Origin: Bellilinea sp.
Lineage (GTDB): Bacteria; Chloroflexota; Anaerolineae; Anaerolineales; Anaerolineaceae
DNA length: 64,000 nucleotides
Direction of reading: 5' to 3'
NCBI GenBank assembly: GCA_026003615.1
Contig: BPHQ01000001.1
Location: 248,001-312,000 of the forward strand
Shown here: positions 1-9,031 of the stretch, piece by piece
How positions within the stretch are numbered: the first letter of the stretch is position 1
Layout of the letters: every line of letters begins with the position of its first letter
Notes under the pieces: generated by a model
The model's input: only the letters and a program-made list of their open reading frames with translations
What the model was told of the DNA's origin: nothing
Databases searched by the model: none
Program-made: the position numbers and the translations under genes

Positions 1-525
1 TCCCAACTGGCTGAAGCCATAACCAAAGTTCTCCTTACGGTCATCTTCCTTGGCGGAGTTTTCTGGTTTGTTACCATTGGCGCAACATTAGGCGGCAGGG
101 GGATCGAAAATTTTCGGATTGACTGGCTTGACTGGGTTTTACTTTCCTTTGCTACGTTTCGATTGGGCCGCCTGATTGCGTTTGACCGGGTTGCCGAACC
201 ACTGCGCGCTCCATTTACCCGTACGGTTCGGGACATCACCGGCGCAGGGAATACTGTGGTTCCCAAGGGGCGCGGCGTTCAACGCGCTTTGGGGCAGCTC
301 ATCTCCTGCCCAATTTGTGCCGGTACCTGGGTGGCTGCCGGACTGGTTGTACTGCTGTATTACTTTCCCGGTCCTACGCATGCTTTTCTGGTGATGACAG
401 CAGCCATTGGCGGCGCTGAGTTGATTCACAATGCGACCGAAGCCTTCTGTTGGACCGGCACCGTCAATCGCGCCCGTGCCGGGCGGATTTTCAATGACCG
501 TTCAGAAGAAAATCAAACCGATTGA
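1..525 (+). CDS. DUF1360 family membrane protein (5' partial)
   Basis: The reading frame is open from the first base, so the true start lies outside the window; 174 codons are visible. Two hydrophobic stretches are seen, one near the beginning and one in the last third (LVVLLYYFPG). The middle has the DUF1360 pattern: TFRLGRLIAFDRVAEPLRAP, followed by an SCPICAGTW cysteine motif. Known members are small membrane proteins, some linked to sporulation in Bacillus, but the function here is unknown. It is followed by a 95-base gap and then a lipoprotein gene on the same strand. Family assignment is fairly sure; no role can be given. Confidence 0.75.
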   Translation, partial: SQLAEAITKVLLTVIFLGGVFWFVTIGATLGGRGIENFRIDWLDWVLLSFATFRLGRLIAFDRVAEPLRAPFTRTVRDITGAGNTVVPKGRGVQRALGQLISCPICAGTWVAAGLVVLLYYFPGPTHAFLVMTAAIGGAELIHNATEAFCWTGTVNRARAGRIFNDRSEENQTD

Positions 526-620
526 CATTCCAGTCAGGTTATGGGGAACTATTTCTCCATCTCCTTCGTCCTGATGATGCATAATACATGCGGCATTTTT
601 TGGATGTAGGAGTAAAAAAC

Positions 621-1832
621 ATGTTTAAGAAAGTATTTCCTTTGATGATGGCTTTGGGTATTCTGGCTATCCTGCTTTCTGCCTGTGGCTTGCTGCTCGG
701 ACCACAAGATAGCGGGAAAGATGCTCAGAGCGCACAGCAGACAGCCGTAATGCAAACGGTTGCAGCTGTGATGACCCAACAGGCGTTTGAAACACTCATT
801 GCGCAGGCGACCCAAATTGCCAATCCGCAATCTACACCAACCCCCCAACAACCCACGGCAGGGGTCACCGAAGTTCCAAACACGCCTGCCCAGCCTACCG
901 CTACCATAGTACTGCCGACTGCCACGCCCACACCGAAACCCATACCCTGCAATGCAGCTTCCTTCGTGAAGGATGTGACCATCCCGGATGGGACTGAGCT
1001 GGTCGGTGGACAAAAATTTACCAAGACATGGCGCTTGAAGAACGAGGGTACCTGCACCTGGACGAAAGATTACGCCCTGGTCTTTGTGGATGGTGCTTCG
1101 ATGAGCGCGCCGGCATCGGTTTCATTGAAGGGCGATGTGCGGCCGGGCGAAACAGTAGATATCTCGGTGGACCTGGTAGCCCCGACCAAAGCCGGAACCT
1201 ACAAGGCGAATTGGATGCTGCGCGATGCTTCTGGCCGCACTTTTGGATTGGGTGCGAATCAGGATAAACCCTTCTGGGTGAGCATTAAGGTTTCCGGTTA
1301 CAAAAGCGATGATGTTCCTTCCGCTATCTATCCATTGGACTTTGTGGCCAGCATTTGCCAGGCGGAGTGGTCGAGTAACGCCGGAAAAGTTGCCCGCCCG
1401 TGTGCAAACGTCAGCCAGAGTGAAGCTCAATGGGCAGCCGTCCTTCTCAATCCGAAAATCGAAGGCGGACGTCAGGAAAACGAACGGGCGTTGTGGATAC
1501 ACCTTGCCAACCCGAATGACTGGATGCAGGGATTCTACCCGGCGCGCAATATTCAGAATGGTGATCGATTCAAGGCATGGATCGCCTGTCTGGATGGCAA
1601 TACCAGCTGCGAGGTGCAATTCAGCCTGGATTATCGAATTGATAATGGCAATATCGAAAATCTGGGAAAATGGAGCGAAACACTGGATGGCAAATGGACG
1701 CAAATTGATTTGGACCTGAGCGCATTCGTTGGCAAAAATGTCCAGTTCATTCTGGGAGTGACCAATAAAAACAGCAAAGGGCTGGTGGATGCCGTGTGGT
1801 TTGTCCCCTCAATCCAAACCGTTACTCCGTAA
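621..1832 (+). CDS. Lipoprotein with NBR1-like Ig domain
   Basis: 403 aa. I chose the ATG at 621 because GGAG lies 8 bases upstream and the protein then begins with a clean lipoprotein signal peptide ending in LLSAC (Cys22); the longer frame from 588 would put 11 residues before it. Residues about 70-107 are a Pro/Thr-rich linker. Residues about 108-210 resemble the NBR1 FW-type Ig-like domain (WRLKNEGTCTW, then a PGETVDISVDL-like strand and GTYKANWML). The last 180 residues look like a second beta-sandwich domain of unknown type. Such exported proteins are common in Anaerolineae and probably bind surface ligands or polysaccharide. A bidirectional terminator follows. Localisation is likely; the ligand is unknown. 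Confidence 0.75.
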   Translation: MFKKVFPLMMALGILAILLSACGLLLGPQDSGKDAQSAQQTAVMQTVAAVMTQQAFETLIAQATQIANPQSTPTPQQPTAGVTEVPNTPAQPTATIVLPTATPTPKPIPCNAASFVKDVTIPDGTELVGGQKFTKTWRLKNEGTCTWTKDYALVFVDGASMSAPASVSLKGDVRPGETVDISVDLVAPTKAGTYKANWMLRDASGRTFGLGANQDKPFWVSIKVSGYKSDDVPSAIYPLDFVASICQAEWSSNAGKVARPCANVSQSEAQWAAVLLNPKIEGGRQENERALWIHLANPNDWMQGFYPARNIQNGDRFKAWIACLDGNTSCEVQFSLDYRIDNGNIENLGKWSETLDGKWTQIDLDLSAFVGKNVQFILGVTNKNSKGLVDAVWFVPSIQTVTP

Positions 1833-1857
1833 AATCTTGCAATTGAAAGTTTAAGAA

Positions 1858-1895
1858 AAAATCCCCGCCAGTTTTTACACTGGGCGGGGATTTTT
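1858..1895. terminator. Bidirectional intrinsic terminator
   Basis: The stem ATCCCCGCC / GGCGGGGAT is flanked by A-rich and T-rich tracts on both sides (AAAAA before, nine T after). It lies between two convergent genes, the lipoprotein and the ABC exporter, and can serve both. Confidence 0.9.
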
Positions 1896-1898
1896 TTT

Positions 1899-3728
1899 TC
1901 AGGCCGTTGCCATTTGTTCCGGTTGTGAGAAGGGATCCAGATCCTGCTCCATTTGATGGCGAAACTGCTTGGTGTAAAGCGAATAGTACTTTCCACGTTT
2001 GCGCAGCAACTCCGCATGTGTGCCCATTTCAGCAATTTTGCCCTGCTCAATGACCAGAATGCGGTCGGCGCGTTTGATGGTGGAAAGGCGATGGGCAATG
2101 ACAAAGCTGGTGCGTCCTTTCATCATCATCTCCATTCCGCGTTGAATCAGGGCTTCAGTGAGCGTGTCCACCGAACTGGTGGCTTCGTCCATGATAAACA
2201 CCTCTGGCCTGGCAAGCACCGCCCGCGCCAGACTGATCAGTTGCTTTTGTCCAACGGAAAGCAAATTTCCGCCTTCGCCCACCTCTTCATCGTAACCCTT
2301 TTTCAACTTGATAATGAAATCGTGAGCGCCAGCCAGTTTGGCCGCCTCCACAATTTCTTCGTCGGTGGCATCCAGCCGGCCGTAGCGGATATTTTCGCGA
2401 ATGGTTCCGGAAAAGAGATGGGGAGTTTGCAGCACCATACCGATCCGGGATTGAATGGCGTGCAGGGAGTATTCGCGATAATCCTTTCCACCGATGCGGA
2501 TGCTGCCTTGTTTGGGTTCGTAGAACCGGCAGATTAAATTGACAATGGTGGTCTTGCCCCCGCCAGTTTCACCAACCAGTGCAATGGTTTCTCCGCGTTT
2601 GACATGCAGTGAGAAATTTTCCAAAACAGGTTTTTTGTCACCCTCATCATAGTAGAAAGTGACGTTGTCGAACTCAATATCGCCCTGAATGGTACCGGGG
2701 TCGTAAGCGCCCGGCAAATCCTTCACATCTGGCACAGCATCAATCATCGAGAAGATTCTCTCGCCTGAGGCAATTGCATGCTGCATTTCGGCGAAAACCC
2801 GCGCCAGATCCTGAATCGGCCACATCATAAAGGTTACATAGGAAACAAATGCCTGAATTCCACCGACAGTCATCCCCCCCACCTGAACCTGCCAGCCACC
2901 ATACCAGACAATCGCAGCCAGTGCCAACGCCGAAATCAATTGAACGCTGGGAAGGAAAAGGGCGCTGAGCCATGCCGCCCGATAGGAGGAACGGTACATA
3001 TCCGCTGTGAGGGCTTTGAATTCCTCCAGATTTGCGTCCTCGCGGCAAAGGGCTTTAACCACCCGCACACCTGTAATGTTTTCATTGAATGCCCCGGTGA
3101 TTTTGGAGTTCATCTTGCGGACGGTGCGAAATTCACCCAAAATCCGCTTACGAAATTGATAAGCGACATAGAACAATATGGGCAGTATCCCCAACACAAT
3201 TAACGCCAGTTTCCAATTGATGAACAGCATGAATCCCATGGCAGTGATGATGTTCATCATGCCCCAGGTTACATCCAGCAATCCCCACGTGACCAGATCG
3301 GCAACCCGTTCGCTATCCGAAGTGACGCGGGACATGATCCAGCCGACCGGTGTGCGGCTGAAATAGGAGAGGGAAAGCCCCTGAAGATGGTTGAACATTT
3401 TTTGGCGCAGGTCGTAGCGCACCCGTTCGCCCAACACTCCAGCCAGGTAGATAAAACCGAACACACCGCAAGCCTGCACAAAACCCAGCAATCCGTAGAT
3501 GACCAACAGACGGTACAATTCACTTCGATTCCGGGCAAGAATACCGTTGTCAATGATCAGTTTGCTGAGATAGGTGAAGACCGAATCCATCGCGCTTACC
3601 AGCGCAATCGTGACCAGAAAGCCGACCACCCAGCGCCAGTGAGGACGGGTTAGCGCTAAAATACGCCGTAGGGTTTGACCGTTAAACTGGGTCTTAAATT
3701 CTTCTTCTTCGTAGTATTCAACTGACAC
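1899..3728 (-). CDS. ABC exporter half-transporter, catalytic-site partner
   Basis: 609 aa from a GTG start at 3728. This start has AGGAG 7 bases upstream and overlaps the stop of the preceding gene by 11 bases; the longest frame, to 3857, would overlap by 140 bases. The N-terminal half has six predicted membrane helices (ABC exporter type I fold) and the C-terminal half an ABC ATPase: Walker A GETGGGKTT at residue 386, signature LSVGQ at 490-494 and Walker B FIMDE with the catalytic Glu at 515. The signature departs from LSGGQ. With its upstream partner it forms a likely heterodimeric multidrug or lipid exporter of the BmrCD/TM287-288 type. Substrate unknown. Confidence 0.9.
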   Translation of the reverse strand: MSVEYYEEEEFKTQFNGQTLRRILALTRPHWRWVVGFLVTIALVSAMDSVFTYLSKLIIDNGILARNRSELYRLLVIYGLLGFVQACGVFGFIYLAGVLGERVRYDLRQKMFNHLQGLSLSYFSRTPVGWIMSRVTSDSERVADLVTWGLLDVTWGMMNIITAMGFMLFINWKLALIVLGILPILFYVAYQFRKRILGEFRTVRKMNSKITGAFNENITGVRVVKALCREDANLEEFKALTADMYRSSYRAAWLSALFLPSVQLISALALAAIVWYGGWQVQVGGMTVGGIQAFVSYVTFMMWPIQDLARVFAEMQHAIASGERIFSMIDAVPDVKDLPGAYDPGTIQGDIEFDNVTFYYDEGDKKPVLENFSLHVKRGETIALVGETGGGKTTIVNLICRFYEPKQGSIRIGGKDYREYSLHAIQSRIGMVLQTPHLFSGTIRENIRYGRLDATDEEIVEAAKLAGAHDFIIKLKKGYDEEVGEGGNLLSVGQKQLISLARAVLARPEVFIMDEATSSVDTLTEALIQRGMEMMMKGRTSFVIAHRLSTIKRADRILVIEQGKIAEMGTHAELLRKRGKYYSLYTKQFRHQMEQDLDPFSQPEQMATA

Positions 3729-5532
3729 TGGCAATCTCCTTTTCCAGTTCGTCATCAATGCGGGTTTGGATTTCGTAAATCTGACGGTAAATGCCATCCT
3801 GCTTAACCAGCTCTGCATGACGGCCGCGCTGAACAATCCGCCCCTTATCCAATACAAGGATTAAGTCGGCATCCATAATGCTTTGAATACGATGTGCAAT
3901 GATGAAGGTGGTGCGCCCTTTCATCAGATTTTGCAAAGCCTCGCGGATTTCGGCTTCGGTTTCGGTATCCACTGCCGAGGTTGAGTCATCCAGGATTAAA
4001 ATTCGCGGATTTTTCAATAAGGTGCGGGCAATCGCCACCCGCTGTTTTTGACCACCGGAGAGGGTGACCCCTTTTTCACCGACAAGGGTGTTATAACCCT
4101 TTTCAAAGGTGAGGATTATATCGTGAATGGCAGCGGCCTTGGCGGCAGCTTCCACTTCGGATTGCGGCACTTCCCTGCCCACCCCATAGGTAATGTTTTC
4201 GCGAATGGTACGCGAGAAGAGGAAAGGCTCTTGCTCGACAATGCCGATTTGCTGGCGCAGGAACAGACGCGGATAGCGCTTGAGTTCAATATCATCCAGC
4301 AGGATGCGACCTGATGTATATTCATAAAACCGTGGCAGCAGGTTGACCAATGTGGTTTTACCTGACCCCGTTGAGCCTAACAAAGCCACTACCTGACCGG
4401 GTTGGCAGGTAAAGGTGATGTCTTCGAGGGCAACATTGCCGTCGTCGTATGCAAAGCCTACCTGCTCAAATTCGATCTTGCCGAGAATGTCTGTCTTGGG
4501 GCGGTGTTTTCCGGTTTCCAACGACTCGCGATCCTGCTTGATAATTTCCATAACTCGGTTATAGGAGACCATACCGGTGGAGGTCTGGACAATCAGGCGC
4601 CCCAGATTACGCATCGGAAAGATGATCCATACAATCAGGCCGGCATAAGCAAGGAAAGTGCCGACAGTGATTTCGCCGTTGATGGCCATCAAAGCACCCA
4701 CCAGATAACCGACCAGAATTTGCAAGTTGCAAATCGTATCCGAAATTGGCCAGAAAAGGGAGTGCATTTTGAGTAGTTTTTTACCGCGCAAAAACTTTTC
4801 CCAATTATCCCGTTCGAATTTACCCATCTCATATTCCTGCCGGGCAAAGGCTTTAACAACCCGAATACCGGTCAGGTTTTCCTGCAGGGTGGTCGAAAGC
4901 ACGGCATCTTGAGTCTGGTACTCCTCATAGGCTTTTGAGATTCTGCGGAAAAAGATCAGGGAAATCCCCACGATTACGGGCACGACGATGACCGAAATCA
5001 AAGCCAGTTGTACGTTCAATTGAAGCAGGGCGATGAAGTTGATCACAAAGAGGAGAATAATCCGCCCTATGCCGATGGCCTGATCGGCAAAGAATCTCCG
5101 TAAGGCATCCACGTCGGAGGTAGAACGTTGAATCAGCTCGCCCGTTTCCATCCGGGAGTGATAGGTAAAGGTCAATCTTTGGATATGATCGAAGAGGTAG
5201 TTTCGCAGGCGGCGGGTGATACCTTCGGCAGTTTGAGCCGCCAGTTTTCCACTTAGAAAGGAGAAACCACCCTCCAGACCTGCCAGCAGGATGAATCCAA
5301 GAGCAATTGCCGGCAGGGTCAACGCCGTACTTCCGGCTACCAGATAGTCATCCACGAAATAACGCAGCAACAGGTATGTGAGGGTTTTGGCAACCGCCGA
5401 TACACCTAAACTCAGGGTGGCGGCGATATACAACTTACGAAAGCCGCGCATTAACCGCCACAAACCTTTGAGGCGGTTGGAGTGAACGGCCCGTTTTAAG
5501 TCATAATTTAAAACCGCTTCAGAAACAGACAA
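3718..5532 (-). CDS. ABC exporter half-transporter, degenerate-site partner
   Basis: 604 aa; six membrane helices then an ABC ATPase with Walker A GSTGSGKTT at 386, canonical LSGGQ near 491 and Walker B ILILDD. Asp516 stands where the catalytic Glu belongs. This is the known asymmetry of heterodimeric exporters: the Asp-bearing Walker B of this subunit would pair with the deviant LSVGQ signature of the next gene to form the weak ATP site, while this subunit's normal LSGGQ completes the partner's active site. It is first in a two-gene operon whose reading frames overlap. A promoter lies about 60 bases upstream. Exporter family is secure; substrate is not. Confidence 0.9.
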   Translation of the reverse strand: MSVSEAVLNYDLKRAVHSNRLKGLWRLMRGFRKLYIAATLSLGVSAVAKTLTYLLLRYFVDDYLVAGSTALTLPAIALGFILLAGLEGGFSFLSGKLAAQTAEGITRRLRNYLFDHIQRLTFTYHSRMETGELIQRSTSDVDALRRFFADQAIGIGRIILLFVINFIALLQLNVQLALISVIVVPVIVGISLIFFRRISKAYEEYQTQDAVLSTTLQENLTGIRVVKAFARQEYEMGKFERDNWEKFLRGKKLLKMHSLFWPISDTICNLQILVGYLVGALMAINGEITVGTFLAYAGLIVWIIFPMRNLGRLIVQTSTGMVSYNRVMEIIKQDRESLETGKHRPKTDILGKIEFEQVGFAYDDGNVALEDITFTCQPGQVVALLGSTGSGKTTLVNLLPRFYEYTSGRILLDDIELKRYPRLFLRQQIGIVEQEPFLFSRTIRENITYGVGREVPQSEVEAAAKAAAIHDIILTFEKGYNTLVGEKGVTLSGGQKQRVAIARTLLKNPRILILDDSTSAVDTETEAEIREALQNLMKGRTTFIIAHRIQSIMDADLILVLDKGRIVQRGRHAELVKQDGIYRQIYEIQTRIDDELEKEIASVS

Positions 5533-5590
5533 TTTAGCTTACCTCCTGTGAGGTGTTTACGAAAAGCGCTCACAAAATATGCGTTTGACC

Positions 5591-5618
5591 AGTATAACGC
5601 AGGTCAGGGAATTTGCAA
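5591..5618 (-). promoter_or_regulatory. Promoter of the ABC exporter operon
   Basis: On the minus strand TTGCAA (5618-5613) and TATACT (5596-5591) are separated by 16 bases, 59 bases before the ATG of the first exporter gene. Confidence 0.55.
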
Positions 5619-5677
5619 TCGTTCCATCGGTTATTGGAACCTGACCAAATGGGTGGAAAATGGCGATGCGGCATCGG

Positions 5678-6487
5678 TTACGTCAATGGTTGACAATGGG
5701 GACAGATGAAACTGCTGGTGCTGCCGGTTTTGATCTTTTGGATTGGAGAATGGCACTGCGGGCATGGTTGACCTTCTTTGTAACCGATTAAGATGTCCTC
5801 CATCGTGAAAGAGCCGCTCCAGCCGTGTAAATCCACTTCGTAAAAAGCGCCATTTTTCTCCAAACTTGGCCGCAACCCCCGTTGAATTGCATCAGCCAGT
5901 CCTTCGATTTCTGTGTCCGTGAGAGAATTGACTGGGCGCAGAGGATGGAGACGGGCCAGAAAGAGAATGTCGTGGATGTAGGCATTACCAATTCCGGCAA
6001 TTTTGCTTTGGTTAAGCAGGATGGATTTGACACGCCCGGCTTTCCGGTTGAAAATTCTTTTCAGGTCGGCTGCATTCAGCTCGAGGGCATTTGGCCCTAG
6101 TTTTCGAGTCATCTCATGATGTGCTAACCCGTTTTCTTCTACATAATGAGCATGCCCAAACCACCAGAAATTGATGGAAAGGCAACTCCCATCGGTGAAA
6201 TCCAGCATAAGGCGGTATTTTTCAGGGAGTGAAGATCGGGTGACCAGCAGAATCTCGCCGCCCATACCCAGATTCAGAAGAAGCCAGCCACGAGTTAGAT
6301 GCACAAACAACCATTTACCACGATAAGTTACTTCTTGAATGGTACAGCCCGATAATGCGGCTTGAAAATTAGCCACAGGAAGATTCAAGCATTTTGGTTG
6401 AACGACCTCGACGCTTTGAATCACTTTTCCATGGAGCTCGGTGTTCATTTGGCGGGCGCGGGAGGCAATTTCGGGTAATTCAGGCAT
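5678..6487 (-). CDS. Fpg/Nei family DNA glycosylase
   Basis: 269 aa, starting at the ATG of MPELPE, which has GGAG 8 bases upstream; this leaves the N-terminal Pro2 free as the Schiff-base nucleophile after Met removal, with Glu3 following. The conserved Lys lies in YRGKW, the helix-two-turn-helix in GIGNAYIHDIL, and the C-terminal zinc finger has CPQC and CPHC. In the finger the residue aligned with E. coli Fpg Arg258, five before the third Cys, appears to be Thr. Fpg removes 8-oxoguanine and nicks the DNA, so the change may alter damage specificity. A TATAAT sits at 6527-6522 on this strand. MutM versus another Fpg/Nei subgroup is undecided. Confidence 0.85.
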   Translation of the reverse strand: MPELPEIASRARQMNTELHGKVIQSVEVVQPKCLNLPVANFQAALSGCTIQEVTYRGKWLFVHLTRGWLLLNLGMGGEILLVTRSSLPEKYRLMLDFTDGSCLSINFWWFGHAHYVEENGLAHHEMTRKLGPNALELNAADLKRIFNRKAGRVKSILLNQSKIAGIGNAYIHDILFLARLHPLRPVNSLTDTEIEGLADAIQRGLRPSLEKNGAFYEVDLHGWSGSFTMEDILIGYKEGQPCPQCHSPIQKIKTGSTSSFICPHCQPLT

Positions 6488-6584
6488 GAGATACACTCCA
6501 GGTGGGAATGGAAACAGATCTATTATAGCACTTAAGTTCTAAAATATTTGCCTGAATTACCTGATTTCTTAAAAATAGCGAAGA

Positions 6585-7718
6585 TTATTCACCCTTCATG
6601 GTCAGCCAACCGTGTAAAGTGGCCCGGTAAAGTGCCCGTTCGAAGTACGAACCTTTCAGGGAGAGGTTATCATACCCCTTTTCGAGCAGTACTTCCATCA
6701 GTGGTTGCATTTGCTGAGCATAGTGGCGCATGCAGGCTTCTGGATGTATGCCCGGCCAGGAGTAACAGGTCACGGTTGTTCGCCGATGCGTCGTGGGAAT
6801 TCCTTCTGGAATGGTTTTGGTCCAATTGGGGTCGTCAGGGTGAAAGATATATTGGTCTAAATTACCCATTGGGATACCTTCAATCCCCCTCACAACGGGA
6901 GGAGTAACATTCAAGGTGTAGGGATCCACTGCTAAATCTGCAATGATGGCATGGTCGGGAAGCCATTGGATCCATTCGTTTGGCACGACTGGTTTGCTGG
7001 TATCCCATCGCTGAGTGGCATCCACCAGAATATCGGAAGATTGAAAGAGGTATTGCATCAGTTGAGCCTGACAGGTCACATTGCGACCGACAACCTGAGC
7101 AATTACACCCGGGCCACCGGCGCGAATATGATCATTATTGCGTTCGATGTTTCCCAGTTTTGTGGCGGCTTCTACGGCGTGTTTACCGACCATGCCAACC
7201 CCCAGGATCAAGGCACGGATGGGCTTCCCGTCCGGGCGGATCAAGCCGGGCCAGCGTTTTTCCAGAACATCGTAAGCTGCTTCCAGCCCATTCCAGGCCA
7301 CTGCCTTCATATTTTCAATTAGCCGGATATTGTTATCATCCACTACACTGTCCATTGAGATAGCGCGAATTCCCAATTCGCGTAATGCCTGAACCCGTAA
7401 GGGACGGGTAGGGTAGTGAAGCATGGAAAACAAGATTGCACCCGGTTTTAATAACTTAAATTCTTCTAACGTGGGCGAGCGCAAGACAATGACCATTTCC
7501 TGTGAAAAGGTTTCCTCGCGGCTGGCTCTTCGAACACGGGGATTGCCTTGTTGATAATCATCGAAGGTGAATCCGGAACGCGAACCGTAACCATCCTCCA
7601 GAACGATGTTAACACCATGATTTGCCAGGAATTGAATGAATTCGGGCAGAAAGACCCGCTTCTCCCCCGCTTCTTTTTTCATCCGCGGGAAGCCAATGCT
7701 TTTGATGACGGATATCAT
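6585..7718 (-). CDS. Alanine dehydrogenase/PNT family protein, copy B
   Basis: 377 aa. The ATG at 7718 has AGGAGG 6 bases upstream, so the TTG start at 7736 is rejected. The N-terminal half resembles AlaDh_PNT_N (EKRVFLPEF; LLxPGAILFSMLH with the conserved His), and the C-terminal half is a Rossmann NAD(P) domain with GVGMVG. The active-site Asp is kept in IADLAVDP, but the VKEP lysine of alanine dehydrogenase appears as Arg (VLRSP), and the PGAVPRTST segment is replaced by CYSWPGI..E.CM. It follows its paralogue by 30 bases, so the two are probably one operon and perhaps one hetero-oligomer. A dehydrogenase of an amino or keto acid is likely; alanine is not proven. Confidence 0.75.
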   Translation of the reverse strand: MISVIKSIGFPRMKKEAGEKRVFLPEFIQFLANHGVNIVLEDGYGSRSGFTFDDYQQGNPRVRRASREETFSQEMVIVLRSPTLEEFKLLKPGAILFSMLHYPTRPLRVQALRELGIRAISMDSVVDDNNIRLIENMKAVAWNGLEAAYDVLEKRWPGLIRPDGKPIRALILGVGMVGKHAVEAATKLGNIERNNDHIRAGGPGVIAQVVGRNVTCQAQLMQYLFQSSDILVDATQRWDTSKPVVPNEWIQWLPDHAIIADLAVDPYTLNVTPPVVRGIEGIPMGNLDQYIFHPDDPNWTKTIPEGIPTTHRRTTVTCYSWPGIHPEACMRHYAQQMQPLMEVLLEKGYDNLSLKGSYFERALYRATLHGWLTMKGE

Positions 7719-7748
7719 TTCTTGCCTCCTTAACAATGTGGGTTGATC

Positions 7749-8873
7749 TTATTTTCCCCAATGGGAAAGCATAGCACGGCTGAGTGCCCGATGAAAATAA
7801 GTCCCTTGGGGGTTGATATGGTGAACCCCACCTGCGCTGAGCAGGGTTCTCAGCAGAGGGGCGATTTGGATACCATAAATTTCCATGCACTTGCGGGGGG
7901 TAATACCAGGCCACGAATAACATGAAACAGCAAAACGCCTATTGCGAGTGGAAATGCACGGGGGGATTTTCTCGTAAGCAGGATCATCCGGCGGAAAAAC
8001 ATATTGGTCGAGATTTCCATGAGGGATACCTTCAATTCCTTTGACGGTGAACGGTGGCTTTTCGCATTCATAGGGGTCAACCGAAAGGTCAAGTAGAACA
8101 GCATGCGGTGCCATGAAGGCAATCCAATCATTTGGAATAACCGGGCGTGAAGGGTCTGGGCGCTGAGTGGCGTCAATCAACAGATCGGTTTGGCGTAAAA
8201 GATTTAGCATGAACGCATATTGATGGGTAAGGTCATAATCAACAGCTGTGACCTGAACACCCGGTATCCCTTTTTCGACCATTTTATGCCACAATCCCTC
8301 ATTGCCATAACGGATGGCGGCTGGCATCACGTGCATACCCACGGCCCCCGTCCCCAGCAGGGTGACATGAATAGGAGGACGATGGGGGCTGTCAAAACCG
8401 GGTGAGGGATAGATCTCTCGCAAAACCCGAAAAGCTACTTCGACCCCGTTCCAGGCTACTAATCGAAGGTTTTCCACCAGACGGCGGCCGGTGTCATCCT
8501 TGATGGAATCGAGAGAGATGGCTTCAACCTGTAAGGACTTAAGAAATTCAACGCGCTGGGGGCGAGTTGGGAAGTGAATCATAGACATCAGGCAGGCCCC
8601 CTTGCGCATCGTTTTCAGGATATCTTCTTCCGGGTAGCGCAGCACCAGCACAATATCCTGTTGGTACACCTCTTCATGAGAGACGAATCGCACAGAGGGA
8701 CAGGCATCGCGGTAATCCTTTTCGCTCAACCCCATGCCGGAACCATAACCTTGCTCTAAAAACACTTCACCACCCCAGTTGGAAATATGCGCCATTAGGG
8801 AGGGTAAAAAGTCTCGCACTTCACCTGCTTCTGCATGCATTCGAGCAAAACCAAAACGAAGATGATCAGACAT
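7749..8873 (-). CDS. Alanine dehydrogenase/PNT family protein, copy A
   Basis: 374 aa; the ATG at 8873 is preferred over the TTG at 8876 because GGGAG then lies 5 bases upstream. It is a clear paralogue of the next gene: same domain order, GTGAVG nucleotide motif, SMIHFPTRP with the active-site His, LLDLSVDP with the Asp, and the shared CYSWPGI.P..CM..Y signature near the C terminus. As in its partner, the alanine-dehydrogenase Lys position reads Arg (VLRYP). It is the first gene of the pair and is transcribed away from the MsmX-like ATPase. A weak promoter TTGAGA-18 bases-TAATGA lies at 8930-8901. The exact substrate is unknown. Confidence 0.75.
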   Translation of the reverse strand: MSDHLRFGFARMHAEAGEVRDFLPSLMAHISNWGGEVFLEQGYGSGMGLSEKDYRDACPSVRFVSHEEVYQQDIVLVLRYPEEDILKTMRKGACLMSMIHFPTRPQRVEFLKSLQVEAISLDSIKDDTGRRLVENLRLVAWNGVEVAFRVLREIYPSPGFDSPHRPPIHVTLLGTGAVGMHVMPAAIRYGNEGLWHKMVEKGIPGVQVTAVDYDLTHQYAFMLNLLRQTDLLIDATQRPDPSRPVIPNDWIAFMAPHAVLLDLSVDPYECEKPPFTVKGIEGIPHGNLDQYVFPPDDPAYEKIPPCISTRNRRFAVSCYSWPGITPRKCMEIYGIQIAPLLRTLLSAGGVHHINPQGTYFHRALSRAMLSHWGK

Positions 8874-8963
8874 CAATACTCCCCATTCTCTCAGAATTAA
8901 TCATTAGTTTACCAGATAACTGATTCTCAAATAATGTACGAGGTAAATCCTGCCGAAGGTCAT

Positions 8964-8992
8964 TTGTATTTTTCTTACAGAGAGGCTATAAT
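8964..8992 (+). promoter_or_regulatory. Promoter of the MsmX/UgpC-like gene
   Basis: TTGTAT (8964-8969), 17-base spacer, perfect TATAAT (8987-8992), 39 bases before the ATG, which has a strong GGAAGGAGG site. Confidence 0.75.
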
Positions 8993-9031
8993 CAAATCAC
9001 GATATTCTTTCCGGAAGGAGGTTGGTTTTTC

